From NCBI RefSeq assembly GCF_018687895.1, contig NZ_CP061307.1, positions 806,001-870,000 on the forward strand: DNA of 64,000 nucleotides, read 5' to 3'. The notes under the pieces are model-generated. The model was not told where the DNA came from. It ran no database searches and saw only the letters and a program-made list of their open reading frames with translations. The stretch comes from Polynucleobacter sp. JS-JIR-II-50. Its GTDB lineage: Bacteria > Pseudomonadota > Gammaproteobacteria > Burkholderiales > Burkholderiaceae. Within the stretch, counting starts at the first letter, position 1. Each line of letters opens with the position of its first letter. The translations under genes were made by a program, and so were the position numbers. Of this stretch, positions 10,845 through 18,965 are shown piece by piece.

Positions 10845-12170
10845 TTGAGCTCAGCACACCAAGCCCCCATATTATTTTCTAGCCTAGAGGCTTGGCTTAG
10901 CCACCTCGAGACTGCGCACCCTGTTGGTATAGATATGGGGCTTGAGCGCATCAATCGCGTGAAGGCTGCATTAGATCTCCATTTTGATTGCCCAGTGATT
11001 ACGGTTGCCGGTACAAATGGCAAAGGATCTACCTGTGCATTTCTGGAGAGCATTCTGTTGGCTTCTGGCTATAGAGTCGGTTGCCATACCTCTCCACATT
11101 TACTCAAATTCAATGAGCGTGCGCGTATCAATGGTGAAGATGTCAAAGACAATCTCTTGCTTGAACATTTTGCTGCCGTTGAAAATGCTCGCGTGAGCCT
11201 GGTCGATGCTCCGACCTTAACGTATTTTGAGTTCACTACTTTAGCCATCATGCACCTGTTTGCTAAGTCCAATTTGGATGCAGTTGTCTTGGAAGTGGGT
11301 ATGGGTGGTCGCTTAGATGCTGTCAACATCGTTGACGCCGATTGCGCAATTGTGACTAGTATCGATATTGATCATGCGGATTTTTTGGGTGGCACACGCG
11401 AAGCTATTGGCCTAGAAAAGGCGGGTATTTTCCGTCCAGGACATATCGCGGTGTGTGGCGATCCTGTACCGCCACAATCATTGATTGACCATGCTGAAAA
11501 GCTTGGCTGTGATCTCTGGTTGCAGGGGCGCGATTACAACTTCCAGGGTGATAAGCAGCAATGGGGTTGGGCAGGGCGCAAAAAGCGCTTTAGTGGCCTT
11601 GGCTACCCAGCGCTGCGGGGTGCCAATCAGATTCTGAATGCCTCGGCAGTAATAGCTGCCTTGATGGCCTTACATCAACGTCTGCCTGTGAGCGCCCAGG
11701 ACATTCGCAATGGCTTTGCTTTGGTTGAGCTACCAGGCCGGTTCCAGGTTCTCCCGGGTCAGCCTACCGTGGTATTGGATGTTGCTCACAATCCCCATGC
11801 TGCTGCTACCTTGGCTCAGGGGCTCGATAAGATGGGTTACCACCCCTACACCTATGCCATTTTTGGAGCTATGGCTGACAAGGATATTGAGGGGGTGATT
11901 AAACCCCTCTTAAACATCGTAGATTTCTGGTTTTGTACCGATTTACCGACCCCCAGAGCTGCCAGTGCTAAGGCCGTGGCCGAGAAGCTTGAGGCTATGG
12001 GCGTAAAGCCTAAAAATGGGGCGGATGGGGGTATTGAGTGCTTCCCAGAACCTGCTTTAGCGTATCAAAAAGCGCTATCTTTGGCGGGTGAGGGTGATAG
12101 AATTGTGACCTTCGGATCCTTCTATACCGTTGCAGGCGTAATGACTTACCGAAACAACCAGGCCCACTGA
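10845..12170 (+). CDS. folC: Folylpolyglutamate/dihydrofolate synthase FolC
   Basis: ATP-dependent addition of glutamate to dihydropteroate and tetrahydrofolate. The P-loop VAGTNGKGST, ATP-grasp-like DIDHADFLG and the C-terminal VLDVAHNPHAA motif are present. The start is uncertain: the frame is open back to 10743 inside accD, but no ATG exists near the expected N-terminus. TTG at 10845, four bases after the accD stop, gives 441 residues and places SLEAWLSHLE at the normal distance from the end. An upstream TTG or GTG inside accD is possible. Confidence 0.92.
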   Translation: MSSAHQAPILFSSLEAWLSHLETAHPVGIDMGLERINRVKAALDLHFDCPVITVAGTNGKGSTCAFLESILLASGYRVGCHTSPHLLKFNERARINGEDVKDNLLLEHFAAVENARVSLVDAPTLTYFEFTTLAIMHLFAKSNLDAVVLEVGMGGRLDAVNIVDADCAIVTSIDIDHADFLGGTREAIGLEKAGIFRPGHIAVCGDPVPPQSLIDHAEKLGCDLWLQGRDYNFQGDKQQWGWAGRKKRFSGLGYPALRGANQILNASAVIAALMALHQRLPVSAQDIRNGFALVELPGRFQVLPGQPTVVLDVAHNPHAAATLAQGLDKMGYHPYTYAIFGAMADKDIEGVIKPLLNIVDFWFCTDLPTPRAASAKAVAEKLEAMGVKPKNGADGGIECFPEPALAYQKALSLAGEGDRIVTFGSFYTVAGVMTYRNNQAH

Positions 12171-12173
12171 TCC

Positions 12174-12998
12174 ATGATTCGTTTACCAAGCTTTTTTAAG
12201 CGAAAAACCCAGTCTGATGACCTTGAGATAGGTTCAAGGGGTAGTCGCACCGCCAAACGAGCAGCCCCACGCAGTTTTCAGCGTGCAGCAGAAGCTGAAG
12301 AACTTGCCCTCACAGAAGATCCAGAACAGCAAAGAGCGCGTCATCGTCTGATTGGTGCTGCTGTCCTCGTATTAATTGCTGTTATTGGCTTACCCCGTAT
12401 TTTGGATAATAAACCAAAGGCATCATCTAACGACATCGCAGTAAACATTGTTACCAGCTTACCTATTCCGGGTGCCGAACCAAAGGCTGAAGAAAAGCCG
12501 AAGGTAGAGGCTCCCGTTGAGTCTGCTAAAGAAACTCCTAAATCTGCAGTTGTGCCCCCAGCAGAGGCAAAAGCAGAGCCCAAGACTGAAGTTAAAGCAG
12601 AAATAAAAACAGAAACCAAGCCAACAGCACCTGTTGCAAATAAATCCGCAACATTAGGATTGGCAGCTGGTGAAGAGGTCGTTGCTGCTACCGCTACTAA
12701 AGTAGAACCTAAGTCTAAGACGGATGATGCTGCCAAACTTGCCGCTTCGAATGGTTCAGGTAAATACGTTATTCAGATTGGCGCTTTTGCATCTGAGGCG
12801 AATGTAAAGGCCTTGTCCGCAAGACTCAAAAATCAAAACATTCCTAGTTATGTCTTGAATAAGGCGGGTGCTGATGGCGGCAAGATTTTCCTTGTGCGCG
12901 CAGGGCCCTTTACCGATAAAGATGCTGCAGAAGCAGCGGAAAAGAAAATTAAGGCGATGGGACTTTCGCCAAGACTCGTCGAGTCCGGTAAACAGTAA
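12174..12998 (+). CDS. SPOR-domain membrane protein (DedD-like)
   Basis: A 274-residue cell-division-type protein. A basic cytoplasmic N-terminus (about 1-55) precedes one transmembrane helix (HRLIGAAVLVLIAVIGL, about 57-73). A long Lys/Glu/Pro/Ala-rich periplasmic linker (about 100-190) follows, and the protein ends in a SPOR domain (about 195-272, starting KYVIQIGAFASEANVKAL) of the kind that binds denuded septal peptidoglycan. It lies between folC and cvpA, where DedD-type genes usually sit. The division role is inferred from family and context. Confidence 0.85.
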   Translation: MIRLPSFFKRKTQSDDLEIGSRGSRTAKRAAPRSFQRAAEAEELALTEDPEQQRARHRLIGAAVLVLIAVIGLPRILDNKPKASSNDIAVNIVTSLPIPGAEPKAEEKPKVEAPVESAKETPKSAVVPPAEAKAEPKTEVKAEIKTETKPTAPVANKSATLGLAAGEEVVAATATKVEPKSKTDDAAKLAASNGSGKYVIQIGAFASEANVKALSARLKNQNIPSYVLNKAGADGGKIFLVRAGPFTDKDAAEAAEKKIKAMGLSPRLVESGKQ

Positions 12999-13564
12999 TG
13001 GAATACTTGTCCACCCTCAAGCTAACATCGGTGGATTACTTCACCCTAGTTGTGCTCTTGGTTTCTGCGTTGGTAGGCATCTCGCGCGGTTTATTTAAAG
13101 AGGTGCTTGCTTTAGCCTCTTGGTTCGCGGCTGCTTGGGTTGCTTATCACTACAGTAACTACCTCTCAACCGAGTGGCTCTCGACATTTCATTTGGATGA
13201 ATTGCTGAGTCTTGGTGTGAGCTTCATCATTTTATTTGTATTAACCCTGATCATCTGCGGTCTGTTTGGTGGAGTGGTGCAGAAGATTATTTTGTCAGTA
13301 GGTCTTAGTCTCACTGACCGTTTTTTGGGTTTGATATTTGGTGTGATCCGTGGCGGTTTGGTCATAGTAGTATTGGCTACCTTGGCTGCGCTCACACCCA
13401 TTCCGCAAAGTATGGCCTGGAAGAATGCTATTACCAGACCAGCAATTGATATGGCAACCGGTTTAATAAAAAGTTGGCTTCCTGCCGACTGGGCTAAACA
13501 ATTAGGTGATGCAATGCCTAAAGTTACCCCTACCATTACTCCTAAATTAACAATAGGAATCTAG
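12998..13564 (+). CDS. cvpA: CvpA family membrane protein
   Basis: A 188-residue inner-membrane protein with about four hydrophobic helices. The opening segment (YFTLVVLLVSALVGISRGLFKE) matches the CvpA family, named for colicin V production but found widely beside purF. Its start overlaps the stop of the SPOR gene by one base (ATGG/TAATG arrangement), and purF follows five bases after it. Its biochemical role is not established; envelope homeostasis has been proposed for the family. Confidence 0.92.
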   Translation: MEYLSTLKLTSVDYFTLVVLLVSALVGISRGLFKEVLALASWFAAAWVAYHYSNYLSTEWLSTFHLDELLSLGVSFIILFVLTLIICGLFGGVVQKIILSVGLSLTDRFLGLIFGVIRGGLVIVVLATLAALTPIPQSMAWKNAITRPAIDMATGLIKSWLPADWAKQLGDAMPKVTPTITPKLTIGI

Positions 13565-13568
13565 AGAT

Positions 13569-15107
13569 ATGTGCGGCGTCGTCGGAACTGTTTCCCACTC
13601 ACCAGTAAATCAACTTCTCTATGATGCGCTGCTGCTTTTGCAGCATCGCGGACAGGATGCGGCAGGTATTGCAACGATGAACGGTAACTCGTTCACGATG
13701 CATAAAGCTAATGGCTTGGTACGAGATGTATTTAGAACTCGTAATATGCGTAGCTTGGTTGGTAACGCTGGCATTGGCCAAGTGCGTTATCCAACTGCGG
13801 GTTCTGCAAGTAGCGAAGAAGAAGCGCAACCTTTTTATGTAAGTGCTCCTTACGGCATTATCTTGGCGCATAACGGCAACCTGACTAACGCACCAAGTCT
13901 GCGTGTGGAGATGGCCTATCGTGACCGTCGTCATATTAATACCAGCTCTGATACTGAAGTATTGCTTAACGTATTGGCTGATGAACTTCAAAAAGAAACT
14001 AATAGTGCAGCCCTAGATGAGGGCGCGATGTTTAACGCTGTTACAGGTGTAACCAATCGCGTTAAAGGTTCGTATGCAGTAGTTTCTTTAATAGCAGGTT
14101 ATGGCTTATTGGCATTCCGTGATCAGTACGGTATTCGTCCTTTATGTATCGGCCGTATCGATACTCCTCAAGGTCCTGAGTGGATGATTGCATCTGAGTC
14201 TGTAGCGCTCGAAGGCTTAGGTTTTACCTTCGTTCGTGACGTTCATCCAGGCGAAGCAATTTATATCGACTTGGATGGCAATTTCTATTCACGTCAATGC
14301 GTACCGAATGCAGTGTTAACACCTTGCATTTTTGAGTACGTCTATATGGCCCGTCCAGACTCAACCATTGACGGTGTGACTGTCTACAACGTGCGTATGC
14401 GTATGGGCGATTACTTGGCTGAGAAGATCCGCAAAGAGACTAATGTCGATGAAATCGATGTGGTGATGCCGATTCCGGATTCCAGCCGTCCAGCAGCTAT
14501 GCAGGTAGCAAAGAAATTGGGGGTGGATTACCGTGAAGGCTTCTTTAAGAATCGTTATATTGGCCGTACATTCATCATGCCAGGCCAGGCTGTTCGTAAG
14601 AAGTCTGTTCGTCAAAAACTCAATGCCATGCGTATTGAATTTAAAGACAAGACAGTATTGATTGTGGATGACTCCATTGTTCGTGGCACAACCTCATTTG
14701 AGATTGTGCAGATGGCTCGTGAATCCGGTGCGAAAAAGGTGATCTTTGCATCTGCTGCGCCTCCAGTGCGTTTCCCGAATGTTTACGGTATTGATATGCC
14801 AACGCGCAGCGAATTAGTAGCCTATGGGCGTACCGATGAAGAAATCAACAAGATGATTGGTGCTGATCAGCTCATCTACCAAAGCGTAGAAGACATGAAG
14901 CAGGCAGTGAGGGATATCAACCCCGATATCAAGAACTTTGAAGCATCTTGCTTTGATGGCTTCTATATTACGGGTGACATTACCGAGTCCTATCTTGATG
15001 CGTTGGAGGCCGCTAGAAATACCTCTGACGCGAAGGCTGATCGTCAGAAGGATTCGAGCGACTTCGCCCGTTCACAGCTCCACCTGCATTTGGCCACCGA
15101 AGACTAA
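13569..15107 (+). CDS. purF: Amidophosphoribosyltransferase PurF
   Basis: First committed step of purine synthesis: glutamine-dependent conversion of PRPP to phosphoribosylamine. The protein starts MCGVVGTVSH, so Cys2 becomes the N-terminal nucleophile of the glutaminase domain without a propeptide. The phosphoribosyltransferase half has the PRPP loop VLIVDDSIVRGTTS (about residues 360-373). At 512 residues it has normal length. An inverted repeat follows the stop (see 15118-15143). Confidence 0.98.
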   Translation: MCGVVGTVSHSPVNQLLYDALLLLQHRGQDAAGIATMNGNSFTMHKANGLVRDVFRTRNMRSLVGNAGIGQVRYPTAGSASSEEEAQPFYVSAPYGIILAHNGNLTNAPSLRVEMAYRDRRHINTSSDTEVLLNVLADELQKETNSAALDEGAMFNAVTGVTNRVKGSYAVVSLIAGYGLLAFRDQYGIRPLCIGRIDTPQGPEWMIASESVALEGLGFTFVRDVHPGEAIYIDLDGNFYSRQCVPNAVLTPCIFEYVYMARPDSTIDGVTVYNVRMRMGDYLAEKIRKETNVDEIDVVMPIPDSSRPAAMQVAKKLGVDYREGFFKNRYIGRTFIMPGQAVRKKSVRQKLNAMRIEFKDKTVLIVDDSIVRGTTSFEIVQMARESGAKKVIFASAAPPVRFPNVYGIDMPTRSELVAYGRTDEEINKMIGADQLIYQSVEDMKQAVRDINPDIKNFEASCFDGFYITGDITESYLDALEAARNTSDAKADRQKDSSDFARSQLHLHLATED

Positions 15108-15117
15108 AAAGCGACAG

Positions 15118-15143
15118 GAATTTGCCTCACTCGAGGCAAATTC
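15118..15143. terminator. Strong hairpin between purF and metZ
   Basis: A perfect 11-base inverted repeat (GAATTTGCCTC / GAGGCAAATTC) is separated by a four-base loop. No T tract follows, so it is either a Rho-independent terminator of weak type, an mRNA-stabilising element, or both. It lies 10 bases after the purF stop and 24 bases before metZ. Confidence 0.5.
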
Positions 15144-15167
15144 GTAATTCGGTGTCAAAATAGCAGT

Positions 15168-16376
15168 ATGAAGAGCAAAACTATCCGTAAAAAACCCGAT
15201 TTTTCTAAGCTAGCGCTCGAGACCTTAGCGGTTCGCGCTGGTACTCGTCGCACTGCTGAATACCAAGAGCATTCAGAGGCAATGTTTCTGACATCCAGCT
15301 TCTGTTTTGATAGTGCAGAGTTAGCTGCTGATGGTTTTGCACATGCTGACCAAGGCTTTATCTATTCTCGCTTTACTAATCCAACCGTAAGCATGTTCCA
15401 GGATCGCTTGGCTGCCCTAGAGGGTGGTGAGGCTTGTATTGCTACCGCTTCCGGAATGTCTGCCATTCTGACAATGGCAATGGCTCATTTACAAGCAGGT
15501 GATCACGTGGTTTGCTCACGCTCGGTATTTGGTGCAACGATTCAGTTGTTCACCAATATTTTGGGTCGCTTTGGCATCACAACCACTTATGCTGATTTGA
15601 CTGATACCAAATCATGGCAGGCTGCTGTGCAACCCAATACCAAACTCTTTTATCTAGAGACGCCATCCAATCCTTTAACTGAGATTGCTGATATCAGAGC
15701 GATTTCAAAGATTGCTAAAAAAGCAGGTGCCTTATTCGCGGTGGATAACTGCTTCTGTACGCCTGCTTTGCAAAAACCATTGGCGCTTGGTGCTGATGTG
15801 GTGATTCATTCAGCCACTAAGTACTTAGATGGACAAGGCCGAGTAGTGGGTGGAGCAATTGTGGGTAGCAATGATTTCATCATGGGCAAAGTCTTCCCCT
15901 ACGTGCGAACTGCAGGCCCAACGCTATCCGCATTCAATGCCTGGGTCTTCCTCAAAGGCCTCGAGACTTTAGAGCTTCGCATGAAGCAGCAGAGTCAGAA
16001 TGCGCTTGCCTTGGCTCAATGGCTTGAGAAGCAATCTGGAGTAGAGCGCGTTTACCATCCTGGCCTGAAATCGCATCCTCAGCATGCGTTGGCAATGCGC
16101 CAGCAAAAAGAGGGTGGGGCGATTGTGTCTTTCACCTTGAAGGGTGGCAAGAAAGCTGCGTTCAAACTGATTAACCAAACTAAGCTTTGCTCGATTACTG
16201 CAAACTTGGGTGATACCCGCACGACTATTACTCACCCAGCTACAACAACGCATTGCCGTGTGACGCCTGAGGCTCGTAAAGCTGCAGGTATTTCTGATGG
16301 CTTGGTACGCATTGCAGTTGGCCTTGAAAACATTAACGACTTAAAGAATGACCTCGTTGGTGGACTCAAAAAATAA
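15168..16376 (+). CDS. metZ: O-succinylhomoserine sulfhydrylase MetZ
   Basis: A PLP enzyme of the Cys/Met metabolism family that makes homocysteine from O-succinylhomoserine and sulfide. The PLP lysine is Lys218 in HSATKYLDGQGR, a spelling that favours MetZ over MetB or MetC. EHSEAMFLTSSF near the N-terminus and FIYSRFTNPTV are further family signs. At 402 residues it is of normal size. metZ next to purF is conserved in Burkholderiales. It is the last core biosynthetic gene before the sulfur block. Confidence 0.93.
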   Translation: MKSKTIRKKPDFSKLALETLAVRAGTRRTAEYQEHSEAMFLTSSFCFDSAELAADGFAHADQGFIYSRFTNPTVSMFQDRLAALEGGEACIATASGMSAILTMAMAHLQAGDHVVCSRSVFGATIQLFTNILGRFGITTTYADLTDTKSWQAAVQPNTKLFYLETPSNPLTEIADIRAISKIAKKAGALFAVDNCFCTPALQKPLALGADVVIHSATKYLDGQGRVVGGAIVGSNDFIMGKVFPYVRTAGPTLSAFNAWVFLKGLETLELRMKQQSQNALALAQWLEKQSGVERVYHPGLKSHPQHALAMRQQKEGGAIVSFTLKGGKKAAFKLINQTKLCSITANLGDTRTTITHPATTTHCRVTPEARKAAGISDGLVRIAVGLENINDLKNDLVGGLKK

Positions 16377-16398
16377 TCAAGTTCATCAGGATAGGTCT

Positions 16399-17016
16399 AT
16401 GAGTTTCGCGGATGCCACCCAGTTTTGGAACGAACGCTTTGATAAAGAAGAGTTCATTTTTGGCAAAGAGCCTAACGAGTATCTTGTTGAGAAAACAAAG
16501 CAATATCTAAAGCCCAAAGATAAGGTTCTCTGTATTGCTGACGGCGAAGGTCGCAATGGCGTCTGGCTTGCTAAGCAAGGCATGCAGGTTATTGGATTTG
16601 ATGCGTCTGATATCGCGCTTGCTAAAGCAAAGCAGTTTGCCAAAGATAATCAAGTGCAAGTTGAGTATTCCTTCTCTGATACCGATAGCTATGCGTGGCA
16701 AGAAAATACTTATGATGCGGTGATAGGTATCTTCATTCAATTTTCCGATCCAGCAATGCGCGCTAGAATCTTTGAGCAAGCTTATAAGGCAACAAAGCCC
16801 GGCGGCATCTTCATTCTTCAGGGCTATACCCCTAAGCAACTAGATTACAAAACTGGCGGCCCATCATTAATAGAGCATCTCTATACAGAAGAGTTAATTA
16901 GAGATCTCGCCAAATACTTTGAAATTCTTGAGCTTGTAAGTTACGAGAAAGAGCTTTCTGAGGGCCCGCGCCACACTGGCATGTCTGCAATATTGGGATT
17001 GGTTGCTAAGAAGTGA
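16399..17016 (+). CDS. Class I SAM-dependent methyltransferase (TehB/TPMT-like)
   Basis: A 205-residue methyltransferase. The start ATG at 16399 has an AGGATAGG ribosome site; the frame is open further upstream into metZ. Motif I is VLCIADGEGRNGVWLA, motif II is VIGFDASDIALAKA, and motif IV is YDAVIGIF, arranged as in tellurite-resistance TehB and thiopurine methyltransferases, small enzymes that often methylate sulfur, selenium or tellurium compounds. The substrate cannot be read from the sequence. It stands at the border of the sulfur block and directly before the FNR-like gene. Confidence 0.8.
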   Translation: MSFADATQFWNERFDKEEFIFGKEPNEYLVEKTKQYLKPKDKVLCIADGEGRNGVWLAKQGMQVIGFDASDIALAKAKQFAKDNQVQVEYSFSDTDSYAWQENTYDAVIGIFIQFSDPAMRARIFEQAYKATKPGGIFILQGYTPKQLDYKTGGPSLIEHLYTEELIRDLAKYFEILELVSYEKELSEGPRHTGMSAILGLVAKK

Positions 17017-17026
17017 CGGCTTTCCT

Positions 17027-17743
17027 ATGAAGACTATTGAAATAAAAAGCGCATGGCAGGGTAATAGTGACTGTAATGCTTGTTCCATCCGGAGCTCCGC
17101 ACTCTTTGCCGAATTAAATGAAGAAGATTTTTCCAAGATTCATTCGCCAATTGATGATCTACGATATGAAGCAAATACAGGGATTTATACACAGGGAGAT
17201 TCTGCTGAGCATTTATTTACCTTGCGTGAAGGTTATATAAAGCTATTGCATATCAATTCCGATGGCTCTACTAGAATAGTCCGATTAGTAATGCCGGGTG
17301 ATTTATTCGGAATGGAGGCTTTGTTGGGTAAGAGTTATGCTCATTCAGCCACTGCTTTATCAAACATCCATTTATGCCGCATACCCAAAGCCATTATTTC
17401 TAGTTTGGGAGAAGAGTCGCCACGCTTGCATAGGCAGATTGTGAAGAAATGGGGTGAGGCACTGGCTCAATCAGAATCTTGGTTTTCTGAAATTAATACC
17501 GGAAGAATTGAAATTCGTTTGGCTAGATTTTTCTTGCGAATTGCTAAAGTTTCTGGCGATATGGCAGTTGCACCACTCTTTAAAAGAGAGGACATGGGCT
17601 TAATGATGGATGTGAAGTTTGAGACTATTAGCAGGGCGCTTGCGTCTATGGCTGAGCAAGGCTTAATTTCGAATATTAGTAGGCTGAGTATTCAGGTGCC
17701 AAGTATGAACCGTTTAAAAAAGTTTTCACAAGAAGGCTCTTGA
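17027..17743 (+). CDS. FNR-like Crp/Fnr family transcription regulator
   Basis: A 238-residue regulator with an N-terminal cysteine patch (Cys16, Cys19), a cyclic-nucleotide-type beta barrel (about 25-125) and a C-terminal winged helix. The recognition helix contains ETISR at 199-203, the same residues that read TTGAT in E. coli FNR. Cys117 aligns with FNR Cys122, but the residue aligning with FNR Cys29 is Ala25, so one usual iron-sulfur ligand is missing unless another residue substitutes. The ATG at 17027 is preferred; an in-frame TTG lies at 17003. Two FNR-type boxes occur downstream at 20805 and 23006. Oxygen or redox sensing is inferred. Confidence 0.85.
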   Translation: MKTIEIKSAWQGNSDCNACSIRSSALFAELNEEDFSKIHSPIDDLRYEANTGIYTQGDSAEHLFTLREGYIKLLHINSDGSTRIVRLVMPGDLFGMEALLGKSYAHSATALSNIHLCRIPKAIISSLGEESPRLHRQIVKKWGEALAQSESWFSEINTGRIEIRLARFFLRIAKVSGDMAVAPLFKREDMGLMMDVKFETISRALASMAEQGLISNISRLSIQVPSMNRLKKFSQEGS

Positions 17744-17754
17744 TTGCTGAATAC

Positions 17755-17790
17755 AAATAAAAAAGACTGCCGAAGCAGTCTTTTTTATTT
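17755..17790. terminator. Bidirectional Rho-independent terminator
   Basis: A perfect 16-base inverted repeat centred on the loop CGAA, with a GC-rich core (GACTGC/GCAGTC) flanked by A and T tracts on the two sides. It can end the FNR-like gene on the plus strand and the convergent HiPIP gene on the minus strand. Confidence 0.92.
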
Positions 17791-17801
17791 GAAGTACTTA
17801 A

Positions 17802-18110
17802 TTACGCTTTCTTAGCGTAAGCGGAGCACCAGCCTTTACCAGAAACTTGTTTACCAGCAAACAATGAGCAACCGCCAGCAGCCGCATCAGCTTTGCCTTG
17901 GAATAATGCACAGTTGCTACATTGTTGTCCGGCAGCATACTTAGCGTATTTGGCCTTATCGACAGTTGTTGCATTCGCTTTGTAACCCAAAGCAGCAGCC
18001 TGCGGATCAGTTTCTGCAACCATTGCTTGAGCTTGAACTTTACCGTTCAATGCCAAAGTACAGGCACCAGCAGCAGACAAAATCATAAATTGGCGACGAC
18101 TATTTTTCAT
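17802..18110 (-). CDS. High-potential iron-sulfur protein (HiPIP)
   Basis: A 102-residue exported protein with a twin-arginine-type signal (NSRRQFMILSAAGA) and a 75-residue mature domain. The four cluster cysteines are Cys64, Cys67, Cys81 and Cys95, with the HiPIP spacing C-x2-C-x13-C-x13-C. HiPIPs are periplasmic one-electron carriers that feed terminal oxidases or reaction centres and can accept electrons from tetrathionate-forming thiosulfate dehydrogenases in some sulfur oxidisers. The gene is alone on the minus strand beside the FNR-like gene and near tsdBA, which suggests a role in carrying electrons from sulfur oxidation. Confidence 0.95.
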   Translation of the reverse strand: MKNSRRQFMILSAAGACTLALNGKVQAQAMVAETDPQAAALGYKANATTVDKAKYAKYAAGQQCSNCALFQGKADAAAGGCSLFAGKQVSGKGWCSAYAKKA

Positions 18111-18222
18111 AAATACTCCAGTGTTTTGATGAATAAAAAGCTTAAAAAACTAGCTATAGGCGATATTAAAGGGGATAACACCATCAACAATAGGGGTTTC
18201 TCAGTATTAAGTTTAGGCTAAC

Positions 18223-18260
18223 TTGGGCTCACACTACGTAAATATGCATAAATACGTATA
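18223..18260 (+). promoter_or_regulatory. Candidate promoter and SoxR-type operator of the rhodanese gene
   Basis: TTGGGC (18223-18228) and CATAAA (18247-18252) form a plausible sigma-70 promoter with an 18-base spacer. Over the -10 lies ATATGCATAAATACGTATA (18242-18260), which matches the palindrome in front of soxR at 15 of 19 positions (compare 30562-30580). This suggests the same ArsR-family repressor controls both places. The site is a weaker dyad than the soxR one. Confidence 0.45.
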
Positions 18261-18311
18261 GAAGCATTTAAAACGGTGTTCCAAGTAAAAAAATAATACA
18301 AAGAGGGTTTT

Positions 18312-18896
18312 ATGAAAAAGTTTCTTTCTCTTGGTCTGATGTTGTTTTCAGGCGTCGCAGCAGCTCAATCTGGAGCGCCAGCAAGCCCTGAATTGCTGCA
18401 AATTATCGATAAGTCTACTAATTTTGTTGTTAAGACATCTAAGGGTCCAATTGAAATTACTCGCGTAATGACGCCTTGCGCCAAAAATAAAGGTTGGTTA
18501 CAGCCATTAATCCCAATTAAGGGCGTTACCCCAGTTGATGAGATTGATGTTCTCAATGCCTTGAATGACAAGGACTCGCTCGTGGTAGATATGCGCGTAG
18601 TGGATGATCGCGTAAAAGGTACTATTCCTGGGTCAATAGGCATTCCTTACACAGAGGTAGCAATGCGTATGGACGAGTTGGGTTGTAAAAAGCCTGCCGC
18701 AGGCTCAACTAAATGGGATTGCTCCAAAGCAAAGAAGGTTTATGCATTCTGTAACGGCCCTGTTTGCCCACAAAGCCCAATGGCAATGGCTGCCATGACT
18801 CGTGATGGCTTCCCTGCAACCAAGATCTACTACTATCGCGGCGGCATGTTGGACTGGGACGCTCTTGGATTAACAACAGTAAAGGGCGAGTTCTAA
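18312..18896 (+). CDS. Periplasmic single-domain rhodanese
   Basis: A 194-residue exported sulfurtransferase. A signal peptide (about 1-18, ending AAAQS) is followed by a segment of unknown function (about 20-85) and a rhodanese domain (about 85-190). The active-site loop is FCNGPVCPQSP with catalytic Cys147 and a second Cys152; a CDC25-like short loop is absent. Rhodaneses move sulfane sulfur as a cysteine persulfide. The gene is single, preceded by an AGAGGG ribosome site and a SoxR-type operator, and followed by a terminator. The role in sulfane-sulfur handling is inferred from motif and context. Confidence 0.85.
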   Translation: MKKFLSLGLMLFSGVAAAQSGAPASPELLQIIDKSTNFVVKTSKGPIEITRVMTPCAKNKGWLQPLIPIKGVTPVDEIDVLNALNDKDSLVVDMRVVDDRVKGTIPGSIGIPYTEVAMRMDELGCKKPAAGSTKWDCSKAKKVYAFCNGPVCPQSPMAMAAMTRDGFPATKIYYYRGGMLDWDALGLTTVKGEF

Positions 18897-18918
18897 AACT
18901 TTCTCATTCTTAGATATT

Positions 18919-18946
18919 AAAAAGGGAGCCTAGGCTCCCTTTTTTT
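18919..18946. terminator. Bidirectional Rho-independent terminator
   Basis: Inverted repeat AAAAAGGGAGCC / GGCTCCCTTTTT with a minimal loop and T tracts outside on both strands. It lies between the rhodanese gene (plus) and the convergent tsdA gene (minus). Confidence 0.92.
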
Positions 18947-18965
18947 ACGATGCTATAAATGAAGA

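Noticed and set aside
12341..12736. 131-residue antisense frame opposite the SPOR protein gene
   Set aside because: Low-complexity Ala/Ser/Val sequence that mirrors the Lys/Glu/Ala-rich linker on the other strand; no ribosome site or homology.
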